A stretch of 42,897 nucleotides of DNA. Origin: SIG578 sp964508295. Its GTDB lineage: Bacteria > Bacillota > Clostridia > Oscillospirales > Ruminococcaceae. The stretch is from positions 1 through 42,897 of the forward strand of contig CAZDSQ010000004.1 in NCBI GenBank assembly GCA_964508295.1, read 5' to 3'. Below are positions 24,449-32,514 of the stretch, piece by piece. Under the pieces are notes generated by a model, which did no database searches, was not told where the DNA came from, and was given only the letters and a program-made list of their open reading frames with translations. The position numbers were made by a program, and so were the translations under genes. The stretch's first letter is position 1, and each line of letters begins with the position of its first letter.

Positions 24449-25246
24449 TTAGTGTTTCATCTCGGACTTCTCTTTCCTGATAGCCATGATGTTTGAAATA
24501 AGCAGAATAATCAAAACTGCAACAAACATCAGAGCAGAAAGCGCATTGAGCGAGGGCGGGACCTGCTTTCTGAGCATGCTGTAAATGGTAACAGGAAGGG
24601 TCTGAAAATCGCTTCCGCTTGTAAAGTAGCTTATGATAAAATCGTCAAGCGAAAGGGTTACTGCCATAAGAAAGCCCGAGAAGATGCCCGGCATAATTTC
24701 GGGGATGATAACCTTGAAAAATGCCTGCCTCGGCGTGCAGCCTAAGTCCAAAGCCGCTTCAAAGAGGTTGTTGTTTACCTGATAAAGCTTTGGCAGAACG
24801 TTTAGAATAACGTAGGGCAGATTGAAGGTTATGTGGGCGATAAGCACAGAGTAAAAGCCCTGCTGAATGCCGAAGATAGAGGAGAATGCAACAAAGAGAA
24901 GCATCATCGAGATACCGGTTACGACTTCGGGATTCATCATTGGCAGGTTTGTAACCCACATAACTGCGTTTCGGCTCTTTTTTCTCATGCTGTAAATGCC
25001 GATTGCCGCCATTGTTCCGATAAGGGTGGCGATAACCGACGAAACTAACGCGAGAATAAGGGTGTTGAAAAGCGAGGTCATAATAAGCTCGTCTTCAAAA
25101 AGCTCAACGTACCACTTAAACGAAAAGCCCGAAAAATGCGATTTGCTCTTACTCTCGTTAAACGAGAAAACTATAAGAACAATGATGGGTGCGTAAAGGA
25201 ACAGATAAACTAAACCAAGATAGATTTTTGAGAAGGCCTTTTTCAT
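24449..25246 (-). CDS. potC: Polyamine ABC transporter permease PotC
   Basis: 265 aa, six membrane segments. The EAA loop reads 'NLFEAALDLGCTPRQAFFKVIIPEIMPGIFSGFL', the contact site for PotA. The start overlaps the potB stop by one base (TAATG), so the two permeases are made in equal amounts. Confidence 0.94.
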   Translation of the reverse strand: MKKAFSKIYLGLVYLFLYAPIIVLIVFSFNESKSKSHFSGFSFKWYVELFEDELIMTSLFNTLILALVSSVIATLIGTMAAIGIYSMRKKSRNAVMWVTNLPMMNPEVVTGISMMLLFVAFSSIFGIQQGFYSVLIAHITFNLPYVILNVLPKLYQVNNNLFEAALDLGCTPRQAFFKVIIPEIMPGIFSGFLMAVTLSLDDFIISYFTSGSDFQTLPVTIYSMLRKQVPPSLNALSALMFVAVLIILLISNIMAIRKEKSEMKH

Positions 25247-26052
25247 TATAGCATAACCTCCTCGTCGTCCTGATTCATAAATGCCATGCAGATAAGAATT
25301 ATCAGCATAAGCACCAAGGAGAGCATAGAGCCAACGTGGAAGTTAGGCTCGCCGCCCATAAAGTAGGTGTCGATAAGGTCGCCAATGAGCATATTTTTTG
25401 CTCCGCCGAGCTTTTGCGATATAACAAAGGTGGATGCGGCGGGAACAAAAACCATTGTAATTCCGTTTATAATTCCGGGAACGCTTAAGGGAAAGAGAAC
25501 CCGCCTTAAAACGCTGGGGAAGCTGCAGCCTAAATCCTGCGCCGCCTCGATAAGAGAGTTGTCTATCTTAACCATAATGTTATAAAGCGGCAGGATCATA
25601 AAGGGCAGGAAGTTGTAAACCATACCGATAACAACTGCGCCCTCGGTGTTGATCATCTTAAGCGGCTCTGAGATAAGACCTATAGACTGCAGAAAATTGT
25701 TTATAATTCCGTTTCGCTCGAGAAGGGTCATCCAAGCGTAAGTGCGGAGAAGAAAGTTCATCCACATAGGGAGCATAATAAGCATAGTCAGGGTACGCTG
25801 GGTGAGCCACTTGCACCTTGATATTATATATGCCATAGGATAACCGATTATAAGGCAGATGACCGTTGCAATAAGCGCAAGCTTTAAGGAGCGGGCAAAA
25901 ACGCCCCAGTATTTCCCGATCTGACCGACCCACATAAGCGTGAAAGCGCCGCTGTCGTCGGTAAACGCAAAGTAGAGAACAAAGCAGATGGGAATAACAA
26001 TGAAAACAAGCGCCCATACAATGTGCGGAATGGCAAGCGCCTTATTTTTCAC
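25246..26052 (-). CDS. potB: Polyamine ABC transporter permease PotB
   Basis: 268 aa with six membrane segments and an EAA loop 'SLIEAAQDLGCSFPSVLRRVLFPLSVPGI'. I choose GTG 26052 as start: AGGAGG (plus 26062-26067) stands 9 nt upstream of it, whereas a longer frame from 26070 would translate the SD itself. The chosen start overlaps the end of potA by 11 bases. Confidence 0.92.
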   Translation of the reverse strand: MKNKALAIPHIVWALVFIVIPICFVLYFAFTDDSGAFTLMWVGQIGKYWGVFARSLKLALIATVICLIIGYPMAYIISRCKWLTQRTLTMLIMLPMWMNFLLRTYAWMTLLERNGIINNFLQSIGLISEPLKMINTEGAVVIGMVYNFLPFMILPLYNIMVKIDNSLIEAAQDLGCSFPSVLRRVLFPLSVPGIINGITMVFVPAASTFVISQKLGGAKNMLIGDLIDTYFMGGEPNFHVGSMLSLVLMLIILICMAFMNQDDEEVML

Positions 26053-27445
26053 TGTCAGCCACCTCCTCATCAGTTAAGACGGGGGTGATTTCGATCTTGT
26101 CAAAATCGAATTTAATTCCAATGTCGGTTGCAACCTGCTCGTCAATCTGGGAGTGGATGAGCCACTGGCGCTGTGCCATCCAGACGATGAGCTCGTTGTG
26201 CTTGCCCTTGTAGACAAGCGACTCTAAGTATGCCTTTGAATCGGCAATGTCCTCAGAAACGACCTCGATGTCCTGAGGATAAATTGTAAGCTGCACACGG
26301 GTGCCTTCGGGAAGAGATAGATTTTCTCTTTCAAAGGAGAAGCCGCAGAACTCAACCGTGTTCTCGCCCGTAACCTCGCCGTAAACAATGTTCTTGTCGT
26401 CGGCAAAAAGGCGGTTCATAATGTGAATGTCGGCAGGGTCAACGCTAAGACCCACTCTGTCGCCGACCTCCTGCGATACTGTTGAGTGAACGATGTAGTG
26501 ATATCCGTCGCAGTCGACAGAGATCTCGTAGTGAACGCCCTTAAAGACAACCGACTCAACAACTCCGGTCTTCATACCCATAATAGCGGGGGAGAGCTTG
26601 ATATCCTCGGGGCGAATAACAACGTCAACGGGCTGCATGGGTGCAAAGCCCTTGTCAACGCAGGTAAAGTCGCAGCCTTGGAAACGGACAAGAAAGTCCT
26701 TTACCATAATGGCATCTATAATATTGCTTTCGCCGATAAAGTCCGCAACGAAAGCGTTTTTAGGTTCGTTGTAAATGTCCTGAGGTGTTCCAACCTGCTG
26801 AATAACACCGTCCTTCATAACAACAACGGTGTCGGACATTGTAAGAGCCTCTTCCTGATCGTGAGTAACGTAGATAAAGGTTATGTCAAGGCTCTGCTGA
26901 ATTTTCTTAAGCTCAAGCTGCATTTCTTTTCTAAGCTTTAAGTCAAGTGCGCCGAGGGGCTCGTCAAGAAGCAGAACCTTGGGATAATTTACAAGTGCCC
27001 TTGCAATAGCAACCCTCTGCTGCTGGCCGCCCGAAAGCTGATTTACCTTGCGCTTGTCAAAACCCTTCAGGTTTACAAGCTCAAGCATTTTTGAAACGCG
27101 CTTTTTAATTTCATCATTCGGAATTTTTTTGACCTTCAAACCGAATGCAACATTCTCAAAAACGTTAAGATGGGGAAAAAGAGCGTACTTCTGGAAAACT
27201 GTGTTGATATTCCTCTTGTGCGGGGGAACAGAACTGCACTCTTTTCCGTCAAAATAAACCTCGCCGCTCTTGGCGTTCATAAAGCCGCCGATAATGCGCA
27301 GCGTTGTGGTTTTTCCACAGCCCGAGGGGCCGAGAAAGGTAACAAACTCTTTGTCACGGATGGACAGATTTATTCCGTCCAAAATTCTTTCGCCGTCGTA
27401 TTCAAATACAACGTCTTTCAGTTCAATAATAGGGACACTTCCCAT
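26042..27445 (-). CDS. potA: Polyamine ABC transporter ATPase PotA, long form
   Basis: 467 aa; typical PotA is about 370-380. ATPase motifs are complete: Walker A 'GPSGCGKTTTLR', 'LSGGQQQRVAIARALV' signature, Walker B 'VLLLDEPLGALD' and 'THDQEEALTMSD'. The C-terminus holds two TOBE-like blocks in a row, 'VVIRPEDIKL...' and 'QLTIYPQDIEVVSED...', which explains the extra length and may add a regulatory site. First gene of the operon, behind a 230-nt leader; GGGAGG is the SD. Confidence 0.95.
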   Translation of the reverse strand: MGSVPIIELKDVVFEYDGERILDGINLSIRDKEFVTFLGPSGCGKTTTLRIIGGFMNAKSGEVYFDGKECSSVPPHKRNINTVFQKYALFPHLNVFENVAFGLKVKKIPNDEIKKRVSKMLELVNLKGFDKRKVNQLSGGQQQRVAIARALVNYPKVLLLDEPLGALDLKLRKEMQLELKKIQQSLDITFIYVTHDQEEALTMSDTVVVMKDGVIQQVGTPQDIYNEPKNAFVADFIGESNIIDAIMVKDFLVRFQGCDFTCVDKGFAPMQPVDVVIRPEDIKLSPAIMGMKTGVVESVVFKGVHYEISVDCDGYHYIVHSTVSQEVGDRVGLSVDPADIHIMNRLFADDKNIVYGEVTGENTVEFCGFSFERENLSLPEGTRVQLTIYPQDIEVVSEDIADSKAYLESLVYKGKHNELIVWMAQRQWLIHSQIDEQVATDIGIKFDFDKIEITPVLTDEEVADSEK

Positions 27446-27676
27446 TTTGCATCCTCCCTTTGCGGTTTTTAACCGAGCGGACTTTCCCTCGGTCTTTCAT
27501 TAGCTGTTTGCGCCAAAACTTTTCGGATAACGGCGCAATATCCTGCTAACCCATAGCTCTTTTGAAACCGCACCCCGCAAAAGGATTTTTATTTCACTCT
27601 TTTAAGGAAAAAAAGAGCAAACAACGGAACTTGAAAGCTATGGTGCACTTGTTTTTGCATATAGACACAAAATAAC
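27446..27676 (-). promoter_or_regulatory. Long structured 5' leader of potABCD
   Basis: About 230 nt between the predicted start and the potA ATG. Three perfect stems can form: CCATAGCT with AGCTATGG (27643-27636 / 27558-27551), TTGCGCC with GGCGCAA (27538-27532 / 27514-27508) and ACCGAG with CTCGGT (27493-27488 / 27477-27472). The last is about 20 nt upstream of the SD. I recognise no known RNA family; polyamine-linked control is a guess from the genes. Confidence 0.55.
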
Positions 27677-27682
27677 ATTTTA

Positions 27683-27711
27683 AGTATAGTGAAAAAACGC
27701 AAAAAGGTCAA
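27683..27711 (-). promoter_or_regulatory. Sigma-A promoter of potABCD
   Basis: Minus strand TTGACC (27711-27706), 17-nt spacer, TATACT (27688-27683). Confidence 0.78.
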
Positions 27712-27840
27712 TATCTTTTGCAAAAATTCTAAATAAAATTTTAAAAAATAAGACTAAAACGTATTTTTATTCAAAATTCTCCCAAATCCTCTAAAATCCT
27801 CAAAAATTCTCCGCCATACATATTAAAACCTTTGGCAAAA

Positions 27841-27913
27841 TGTAGGGAACGACCTATGTGTCGTTCCGTCTGCGATGCTGTTTTGCGGCACGACACGCAG
27901 GTCGTGCCCTACG
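27841..27913. repeat. Palindromic intergenic repeat A
   Basis: TGTAGGGAACGACC at one end and GGTCGTGCCCTACG at the other form imperfect inverted ends about 73 bases apart. Same general GTAGGG...CCCTAC design as the next repeat. No gene; short frames across it are not credible. Confidence 0.75.
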
Positions 27914-27940
27914 AATTAAAATATATGTATGCGGTTATAC

Positions 27941-28012
27941 CGTAGGGTCGAACTGTGTTCGCCCGTTCCACATTGCATTTGTATGGCGGGCGATTCGTGA
28001 ATCGCCCCTACA
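27941..28012. repeat. Palindromic intergenic repeat B
   Basis: Begins CGTAGGGTCGAAC and ends GATTCGTGAATCGCCCCTACA; the inner part GGGCGATTCGTGAATCGCCC is itself a dyad. The reverse complement of its end, TGTAGGGGC, is how the window stops at 42889-42897. Confidence 0.75.
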
Positions 28013-28042
28013 AAAAACACCAATGTGTATTGGGGCACCTAA

Positions 28043-28095
28043 AGCCTCCCTTGCCTAAAGGGAGGTGGATTCGCCGTAGGCGAAGACGGAGGGAT
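28043..28095. repeat. Intergenic repeat C (GCCTCCC...GGAGGGA type)
   Basis: CCTCCCTTGCCTAAAGGGAGG is a hairpin with 8-bp arms, followed by TCGCCGTAGGCGA, a second small dyad, then GACGGAGGGA. I recall this kind of unit as common between genes of gut clostridia. Repeats A-C fill most of an otherwise empty 780-base gap between potA and the next gene. Confidence 0.7.
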
Positions 28096-28224
28096 TTTTA
28101 TATAAACAAAATTCTTGCTAACGATACCAAATTATGCTATAATTATATTAAACCCAAAAACGAAATAAAATCAAATTAAATGGCGGTAGTTTTATACGAA
28201 AATTTTAATAGGGAGACATATTTT

Positions 28225-28383
28225 ATGAATGAAGCTATAGATATTGTCATACTGTGCTCGCTAATTTTGATTGCAGTTTTATTTATTAGTATTTATTTTA
28301 AATTTTTCGGGTGGCTGGGAGATAAGTTAAGATCATTATTTTTATTAGCAAAAAAATACTTGTTTAAGAGCAATAAAAATTAA
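28225..28383 (+). CDS. Small membrane protein, 52 aa
   Basis: ATG 28225 follows GGAG (28212-28215) at 9 nt. The product has a single strongly hydrophobic segment ('IVILCSLILIAVLFISIYF') and a basic end ('KKYLFKSNKN'). No family recognised. A frame starting 15 codons earlier exists but has no ribosome site. It lies alone among intergenic repeats, so expression is uncertain. Confidence 0.45.
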   Translation: MNEAIDIVILCSLILIAVLFISIYFKFFGWLGDKLRSLFLLAKKYLFKSNKN

Positions 28384-28431
28384 CACGGAGAACTCCGAAA
28401 CTCACAGAACTCATGGGGACGATTCTCTGTG
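28384..28431. repeat. Imperfect inverted repeat
   Basis: CACGGAGAAC (28384-28393) pairs with ATTCTCTGTG (28422-28431) with two wobble-type differences. The inside carries 'ATGGGGACGATTCTCTGTG', which I recall from REP-like units near TnpA-type transposases in clostridia; no transposase is present here. Confidence 0.5.
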
Positions 28432-28458
28432 TTCATAAAATCAATAGTCCAAACAACA

Positions 28459-28485
28459 AACCGCCCGGCTTTTCGCCGAGCGGTT
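28459..28485 (-). terminator. Terminator after CBS gene
   Basis: Minus-strand stem AACCGCTCGGC/GCCGGGCGGTT with one U-G pair and a 5-nt loop, followed by a T-rich stretch, 23 bases past the CBS-gene stop. Confidence 0.75.
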
Positions 28486-28508
28486 TTGTGCTTTTGCGGT
28501 TATGATTT

Positions 28509-28919
28509 TTAAGGCTTTGAGATTTCGCACATTGCTTTTGCAACCTCGGTGTCGAAGCTGTTTTTGGAAATATCGCCGATGGATAGAATGCCGCATAAGC
28601 AGCCGTTTTCTGTAACGGGAACGCGCCGCACCTGCTGAGCCGCCATTGTCTTTGCCGCTTCCTCAATCTGCTGGTCGGGATTAGCGCAAACCGTGCTTTT
28701 GCTCATACAGTTTGAAACGGGAATATCGCAAACGTCCTTTGACTTGCAAACTCCGCGGGTAACAATATCTCTGTCGGTGATAACTCCGCAGAGTTTCCCG
28801 TCGCAGACAACGGGGAGAATACCGATGTCGTACTGCTGCATAAGCTCTGCGGCGTGCTGAAGTGTGTCGCTCTCTTTAACAGTAATCAGGTTTTTGCTCA
28901 TAATATCTTTGACAAGCAT
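28509..28919 (-). CDS. Tandem CBS-domain protein
   Basis: 136 aa made of two CBS domains: 'MLVKDIMSKNLITVKESDTLQHAAELM' with 'CGVITDRDIVTRGV', and 'VSNCMSKSTVCANPDQQIEEAAKTM' with 'LCGILSIGDISK'. Such stand-alone pairs bind adenine nucleotides and act as sensors of energy or ligand state; the partner is unknown. AGGAGG precedes the ATG. It follows the QueG-like gene by 21 nt in the same direction and is probably co-transcribed. Confidence 0.9.
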   Translation of the reverse strand: MLVKDIMSKNLITVKESDTLQHAAELMQQYDIGILPVVCDGKLCGVITDRDIVTRGVCKSKDVCDIPVSNCMSKSTVCANPDQQIEEAAKTMAAQQVRRVPVTENGCLCGILSIGDISKNSFDTEVAKAMCEISKP

Positions 28920-28940
28920 AAAACGGGCCTCCTAAGTGGA

Positions 28941-29777
28941 TTATTTGCCGTTATTATTGCCGCCTTTTTGCCCGATTATTCCAAGATTTCTAAGTAAAAT
29001 TTCCTTTCCCTTGTAAGCGTAGGCTCGCCCACTGATGTCGCCTACGTTTTGCTCGCTTAAAACCGGCATCTGCGAGAGGTAAAATTCCTCAATGTAGGTG
29101 TCCTCGGCGCTGTTATTCATAGGGCAGTAAATCGAACAGTTGTCGCACCCCCACGCAAGCCCGTTTTCAGCAATTAAATCGGTCTGCTTTTCGGTAAGAA
29201 CACCCTTTTTCTGCGTGATGTGCGAAAGACAGTTTTCCTTTTCCAAGAGATAGACCTGCCCGTCAGAGATTTTGAGCGCACCGCCTGCACAGGCCTCAAG
29301 ACAAGCGCCGCAACCCAAACAAAAGCCGAGCGGGGAAGAATATGAGGGTAGCTCTAAGTCGGTAACTATCTCGCCGATAAAGCAAAACGAGCCGTATTTT
29401 CTGTGTATGATAAGCGAGTTTTTCCCAAGGTAACCAAGTCCGCTTAGGTATGCCGCCTGCGTCTCGTGAATAGGGGAGTTGTCGCAAAACGAAACAAACG
29501 TATTTTTCGGGAAAGCCTCTGAAAGCTCTGAACAGACTGCCGAGAGCTTGCTTTGAATAATTGTATGGTAATCTAAGCCTATGCAGTAAAGCGAAAGGTT
29601 GCGCTCGCGCGGAGCGGGAGTTTTGTATGGGAACAAAAACGTTATAACGCTTTTGGCATTTTTCGGAATTAAACAGGCATTTCTCGTCTTTAAAGGCTCG
29701 GGGAGAGCGCTGAAACGGCAGAAACCGTATATGTTTAAGCTGTGTTTTTCAAAAATTTTGTTGATTTTGCCTTTCAT
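28941..29777 (-). CDS. QueG-like iron-sulfur protein (short form)
   Basis: 278 aa, related to epoxyqueuosine reductase QueG, the last enzyme of queuosine synthesis in tRNA. Seen: a DUF1730-like N-terminal half, 'CDNSPIHET' with the family's catalytic Asp (D99), 'SGLGYLGKNSLIIH', one 4Fe-4S motif C153/C156/C159/C163 and a second set with C183, C211, C214 and C218 ('WGCDNCSIYCPMN'). It ends soon after the clusters, without the HEAT-repeat tail of classic QueG (about 380 aa), so tRNA binding may differ. True QueG or a relative; specificity is uncertain. Confidence 0.8.
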   Translation of the reverse strand: MKGKINKIFEKHSLNIYGFCRFSALPEPLKTRNACLIPKNAKSVITFLFPYKTPAPRERNLSLYCIGLDYHTIIQSKLSAVCSELSEAFPKNTFVSFCDNSPIHETQAAYLSGLGYLGKNSLIIHRKYGSFCFIGEIVTDLELPSYSSPLGFCLGCGACLEACAGGALKISDGQVYLLEKENCLSHITQKKGVLTEKQTDLIAENGLAWGCDNCSIYCPMNNSAEDTYIEEFYLSQMPVLSEQNVGDISGRAYAYKGKEILLRNLGIIGQKGGNNNGK

Positions 29778-29833
29778 AACACCTTTCCCTTCGATTTTTT
29801 CTATAAAATAAGTATATATTATTTAAAAGCTTC

Positions 29834-29862
29834 TTGCAACTAAAAAAAATATGTGTTAAAAT
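29834..29862 (+). promoter_or_regulatory. Sigma-A promoter of darA-holB-ricT
   Basis: TTGCAA (29834-29839), 17-nt spacer, TAAAAT (29857-29862), 50 bases before darA. Confidence 0.65.
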
Positions 29863-29912
29863 ATAATTAAATATAATTACTTTAAGTTTTTCAATATTTA
29901 GGGGGCTTTTAT

Positions 29913-30236
29913 ATGAAAATGGTTATCGCAGTTGTCAATAGTGATGACAGCAATGCCGTAATGCGCGCACTTACTAAAAACGGTTATTCTGCAACAAAGC
30001 TTGCAACGACCGGCGGATTTCTTATGATGGGCAACACCACCTTCCTCATCGGTATTGACGAGGATAAGGTTGACGATGTTATTTCGCTCATCTCTTCCCA
30101 CAGTAAGAAGAGAAAGCAGGTTATGCCCGCCGCTACAAGCTACGGTGTAGGTATGTATGATCCCCTGCCCATAGAGGTTACTGTCGGAGGCGCTTCCATC
30201 TTTGTTATGGATATCGAGCGCTTTGAAAAGGTTTAA
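29913..30236 (+). CDS. darA: Cyclic-di-AMP receptor, PII-like (DarA/PstA)
   Basis: 107 aa, trimeric PII-like signalling protein (YaaQ family). 'ALTKNGYSATKLATTGGFLMMGNTTFLIGI' holds the conserved T-loop base and c-di-AMP contacts. A second conserved part is 'GGASIFVMDIERFEKV'. It stands directly before holB and the yaaT/ricT homologue, the same order as Bacillus yaaQ-holB-yaaT. The downstream target is unknown. GGGGG is a fair SD. Confidence 0.93.
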   Translation: MKMVIAVVNSDDSNAVMRALTKNGYSATKLATTGGFLMMGNTTFLIGIDEDKVDDVISLISSHSKKRKQVMPAATSYGVGMYDPLPIEVTVGGASIFVMDIERFEKV

Positions 30237-30244
30237 TCGGTAAA

Positions 30245-31231
30245 ATGGCTGAGCCACAGCTTATCGGTAAAGAGGGAGCAATAGAGTCTGTTTCTGCTGC
30301 TGTAAAAAGCGGCAGGCTTTCTCACGCTCTTGTTATTACAGGCGCAAAGGGTATAGGTAAATCGACCTTTGCCGATCATCTTTGTAAAATGCTTTTTTGC
30401 GAAAACGGGTCAGAGCCTTGCGGCGCCTGTCCCGCCTGCCTGAAAATATCTAAAAATATCCACCCCGATGTTTTTAAAATTTATCCCGCAGGCAAGTCTG
30501 AAACCATAGGCGTTAAGGAAATTGCGCCTTTAAAAACCAATCTTTTTGTAAAGCCTAACGATGCGGATAAAAAGATTTTTATAATCTATAATGCCGAGCG
30601 TATGAACCGCTTTGCCCAAAACTCAATTCTTAAAATGATTGAGGAGCCGCCCGAGGATAGCTTTTTTATCTTAACCTGCCAAAACAGTCAGGCGCTTCTT
30701 CCCACCGTTCGCTCGAGGGTTACCGAGATTTCGCTTGCCCCCGCCGAGAAGGACGAGGTAGAGAAAGAGGTGTTAAAAAGATTTCCCGAAATTTCTAAGG
30801 AAAAGGCAGAGCGCGCCGCGCTCTTAGCATCAGGAAATATCGGCGTTGCCCTTGAAATTGCAGAGGGCAAAGAGCTTTCTGAGCTTTACGAGGCTATAGA
30901 GCGCATTGCAAAGGCAATCTGCGATAAGGATAGAGCCTTGCTTTGCTTGGAGCTTGGAAAATTCTCAAAGAAAAAAGATGCAGCATTAAGGCTCGCAGAG
31001 CTTATGATGCTTGTTTTCAGAGATGTTTGTGCCGCCCTTGCAGGCGCAAAAGAACGCCTCAGCGGCTGCGACGAGGCGGTTAAATGCTTGTCAAAGTACC
31101 TTTCGGTGCGCGCCGCGCTCGAGGGTGTGGACGAGTGTCAGAAATTTATTTCTGCAGTAAATGGAAATGCAAATCTCGCGCTGGCGCTGACTTCGCTCGA
31201 AATTCGTCTGGGCGAAATAGCGCGGCGTTAA
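30245..31231 (+). CDS. holB: DNA polymerase III subunit delta'
   Basis: 328 aa clamp-loader subunit. 'LVITGAKGIGKSTFADHLC' (P-loop), a four-Cys zinc module 'CENGSEPCGACPACLKI', then 'IIYNAERMNRFAQNSILKMIEEPPEDSFFIL' and 'LLPTVRSRV', all typical of delta'/gamma. It helps to load the sliding clamp with HolA and DnaX, which are not in this window. It starts 8 nt after darA. Confidence 0.94.
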   Translation: MAEPQLIGKEGAIESVSAAVKSGRLSHALVITGAKGIGKSTFADHLCKMLFCENGSEPCGACPACLKISKNIHPDVFKIYPAGKSETIGVKEIAPLKTNLFVKPNDADKKIFIIYNAERMNRFAQNSILKMIEEPPEDSFFILTCQNSQALLPTVRSRVTEISLAPAEKDEVEKEVLKRFPEISKEKAERAALLASGNIGVALEIAEGKELSELYEAIERIAKAICDKDRALLCLELGKFSKKKDAALRLAELMMLVFRDVCAALAGAKERLSGCDEAVKCLSKYLSVRAALEGVDECQKFISAVNGNANLALALTSLEIRLGEIARR

Positions 31232-31258
31232 ATAATAGATAGGAAGGTTTTTGCTTTT

Positions 31259-32128
31259 ATGACTACGGTAATCGGCATCCGTTTTAAAGACGGAGGCAAG
31301 GTGTACTACTTTGACCCCAAGGATTTTGTACCACAGCTTAATCAATATGTTATCGTTGAGACTGCACGCGGTTTAGAGTGCGGAACTGTTGCAATGGAAA
31401 AGGGCGAGGTTGAGGATAGCGCGGTCGTATCTCCTTTAAAGCAGGTCGTAAGGCTTGCAACAGAAAAGGATATTGCCCAGCTTGAGAAAAACCGCCAAAA
31501 AGAAAAAGAGGCATTTGATATCTGCTCGGAGAAGATCTTGGCACATAACCTTGAAATGAAGCTTGTCGATGTCGAGGTTGCCTTCGATAACAGTAAGATA
31601 CTCTTTTACTTTACTGCCGACGGCAGAATTGATTTCAGAGAGCTTGTAAAGGACCTTGCTTCTGTTTTCAGAACGAGAATCGAGCTTCGCCAGATAGGCG
31701 TGCGCGACGAGTCTAAGATGCTCGGCGGCCTCGGCGTTTGCGGCAGACCCTTCTGTTGCTCCTCGTTCCTTTCGGATTTTCAGCCGGTTTCAATTAAAAT
31801 GGCAAAGGATCAGGGTCTTTCGCTAAACCTTGCTAAGATTTCGGGCACCTGCGGCAGACTTATGTGTTGCCTTAAATACGAGCAGTCGGTTTACGATGAG
31901 CTTTTAAAGATCACCCCCAGAGTCGGCAGCTACGTTTCAACCCGTGACGGTAAGGGAACTGTCTGCGACGTAAACGTGCTTAAGGGTGAGCTTAGAGTCC
32001 GCCTTGACTCTAACGATGAACATACAACTATTGTAAATGCAAACCGCGATGATGTCCGCCTTATCCGCTCTCCCAAGCCTAAAAAGGAAGACGGAGAGGA
32101 AGAGCTTAACATTAAAGAGAATGATTAA
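31259..32128 (+). CDS. ricT: PSP1-domain protein RicT (YaaT)
   Basis: 289 aa with a PSP1 domain. The Cys-rich part 'GGLGVCGRPFCCSSFLSDF' with 'GTCGRLMCCLKYEQ' matches the cysteines that hold Fe-S clusters in the Bacillus RicA-RicF-RicT complex. That complex steers RNase Y mRNA processing and the Spo0A phosphorelay. An acidic Lys/Glu tail ends the protein. Third gene of darA-holB-ricT. Confidence 0.92.
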   Translation: MTTVIGIRFKDGGKVYYFDPKDFVPQLNQYVIVETARGLECGTVAMEKGEVEDSAVVSPLKQVVRLATEKDIAQLEKNRQKEKEAFDICSEKILAHNLEMKLVDVEVAFDNSKILFYFTADGRIDFRELVKDLASVFRTRIELRQIGVRDESKMLGGLGVCGRPFCCSSFLSDFQPVSIKMAKDQGLSLNLAKISGTCGRLMCCLKYEQSVYDELLKITPRVGSYVSTRDGKGTVCDVNVLKGELRVRLDSNDEHTTIVNANRDDVRLIRSPKPKKEDGEEELNIKEND

Positions 32129-32141
32129 CATAAAAAATGTG

Positions 32142-32170
32142 TTGATTTTTGCATTTTGGTGTGATAGAAT
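32142..32170 (+). promoter_or_regulatory. Sigma-A promoter of ferredoxin gene
   Basis: TTGATT (32142-32147), 17-nt spacer, TAGAAT (32165-32170), 43 bases before the ATG. Confidence 0.72.
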
Positions 32171-32212
32171 ATAAGCACAAAAGCAATTATGCTTTGAGGA
32201 GGTGTATATATT

Positions 32213-32383
32213 ATGGCATACAAAATTACTGATGAGTGCCTCGGCTGCGGCTCTTGCGCAGGTGAGTGCCCCGTAGAAGCAATCTCTGAGGGTGAGGCAA
32301 AATACGTTATCGATCAGGATACCTGCATCGAGTGCGGCGCTTGCGTTGCAACCTGCCCCGTTTCTGCTATCGTTGAGGACTAA
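32213..32383 (+). CDS. 2[4Fe-4S] ferredoxin
   Basis: 56 aa, a classical clostridial ferredoxin. Two motifs CxxCxxCxxxCP: C9/C12/C15/C19 ('CLGCGSCAGECP') and C38/C41/C44/C48 ('CIECGACVATCP'). It carries electrons at low potential, for example to hydrogenase or from pyruvate:ferredoxin oxidoreductase. AGGAGG 11 nt before the ATG. A one-gene unit with its own promoter and terminator, as expected for an abundant protein. Confidence 0.97.
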   Translation: MAYKITDECLGCGSCAGECPVEAISEGEAKYVIDQDTCIECGACVATCPVSAIVED

Positions 32384-32399
32384 CAGAAAAATACTTAAA

Positions 32400-32437
32400 A
32401 AACGGGCTCCTGCTTTGCGGCAGGAGCCCGTTTGCTT
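32400..32437 (+). terminator. Terminator of ferredoxin gene
   Basis: A perfect 14-bp stem AAACGGGCTCCTGC (32400-32413) / GCAGGAGCCCGTTT (32420-32433) with a 6-nt loop. Confidence 0.92.
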
Positions 32438-32452
32438 TGTAAATCAATTCTC

Positions 32453-32481
32453 TTGAAAAATGAATAAGTGTATGATACAAT
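32453..32481 (+). promoter_or_regulatory. Sigma-A promoter of maf-lplA
   Basis: TTGAAA (32453-32458), 17-nt spacer, TACAAT (32476-32481), 33 bases before the ATG of maf. Confidence 0.72.
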
Positions 32482-32514
32482 AAATTATATATTTGATTTT
32501 TAAAAGGTGAAAAG

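Noticed and set aside
27470..27500. GGGAAAGTCCG in the potA leader as an RNase P RNA signature
   Set aside because: Only this short string resembles the conserved RNase P region; the rest is far too short and does not fit.
27858..28179. Two short plus-strand frames
   Set aside because: They run through palindromic repeats A-C and have no coding character.
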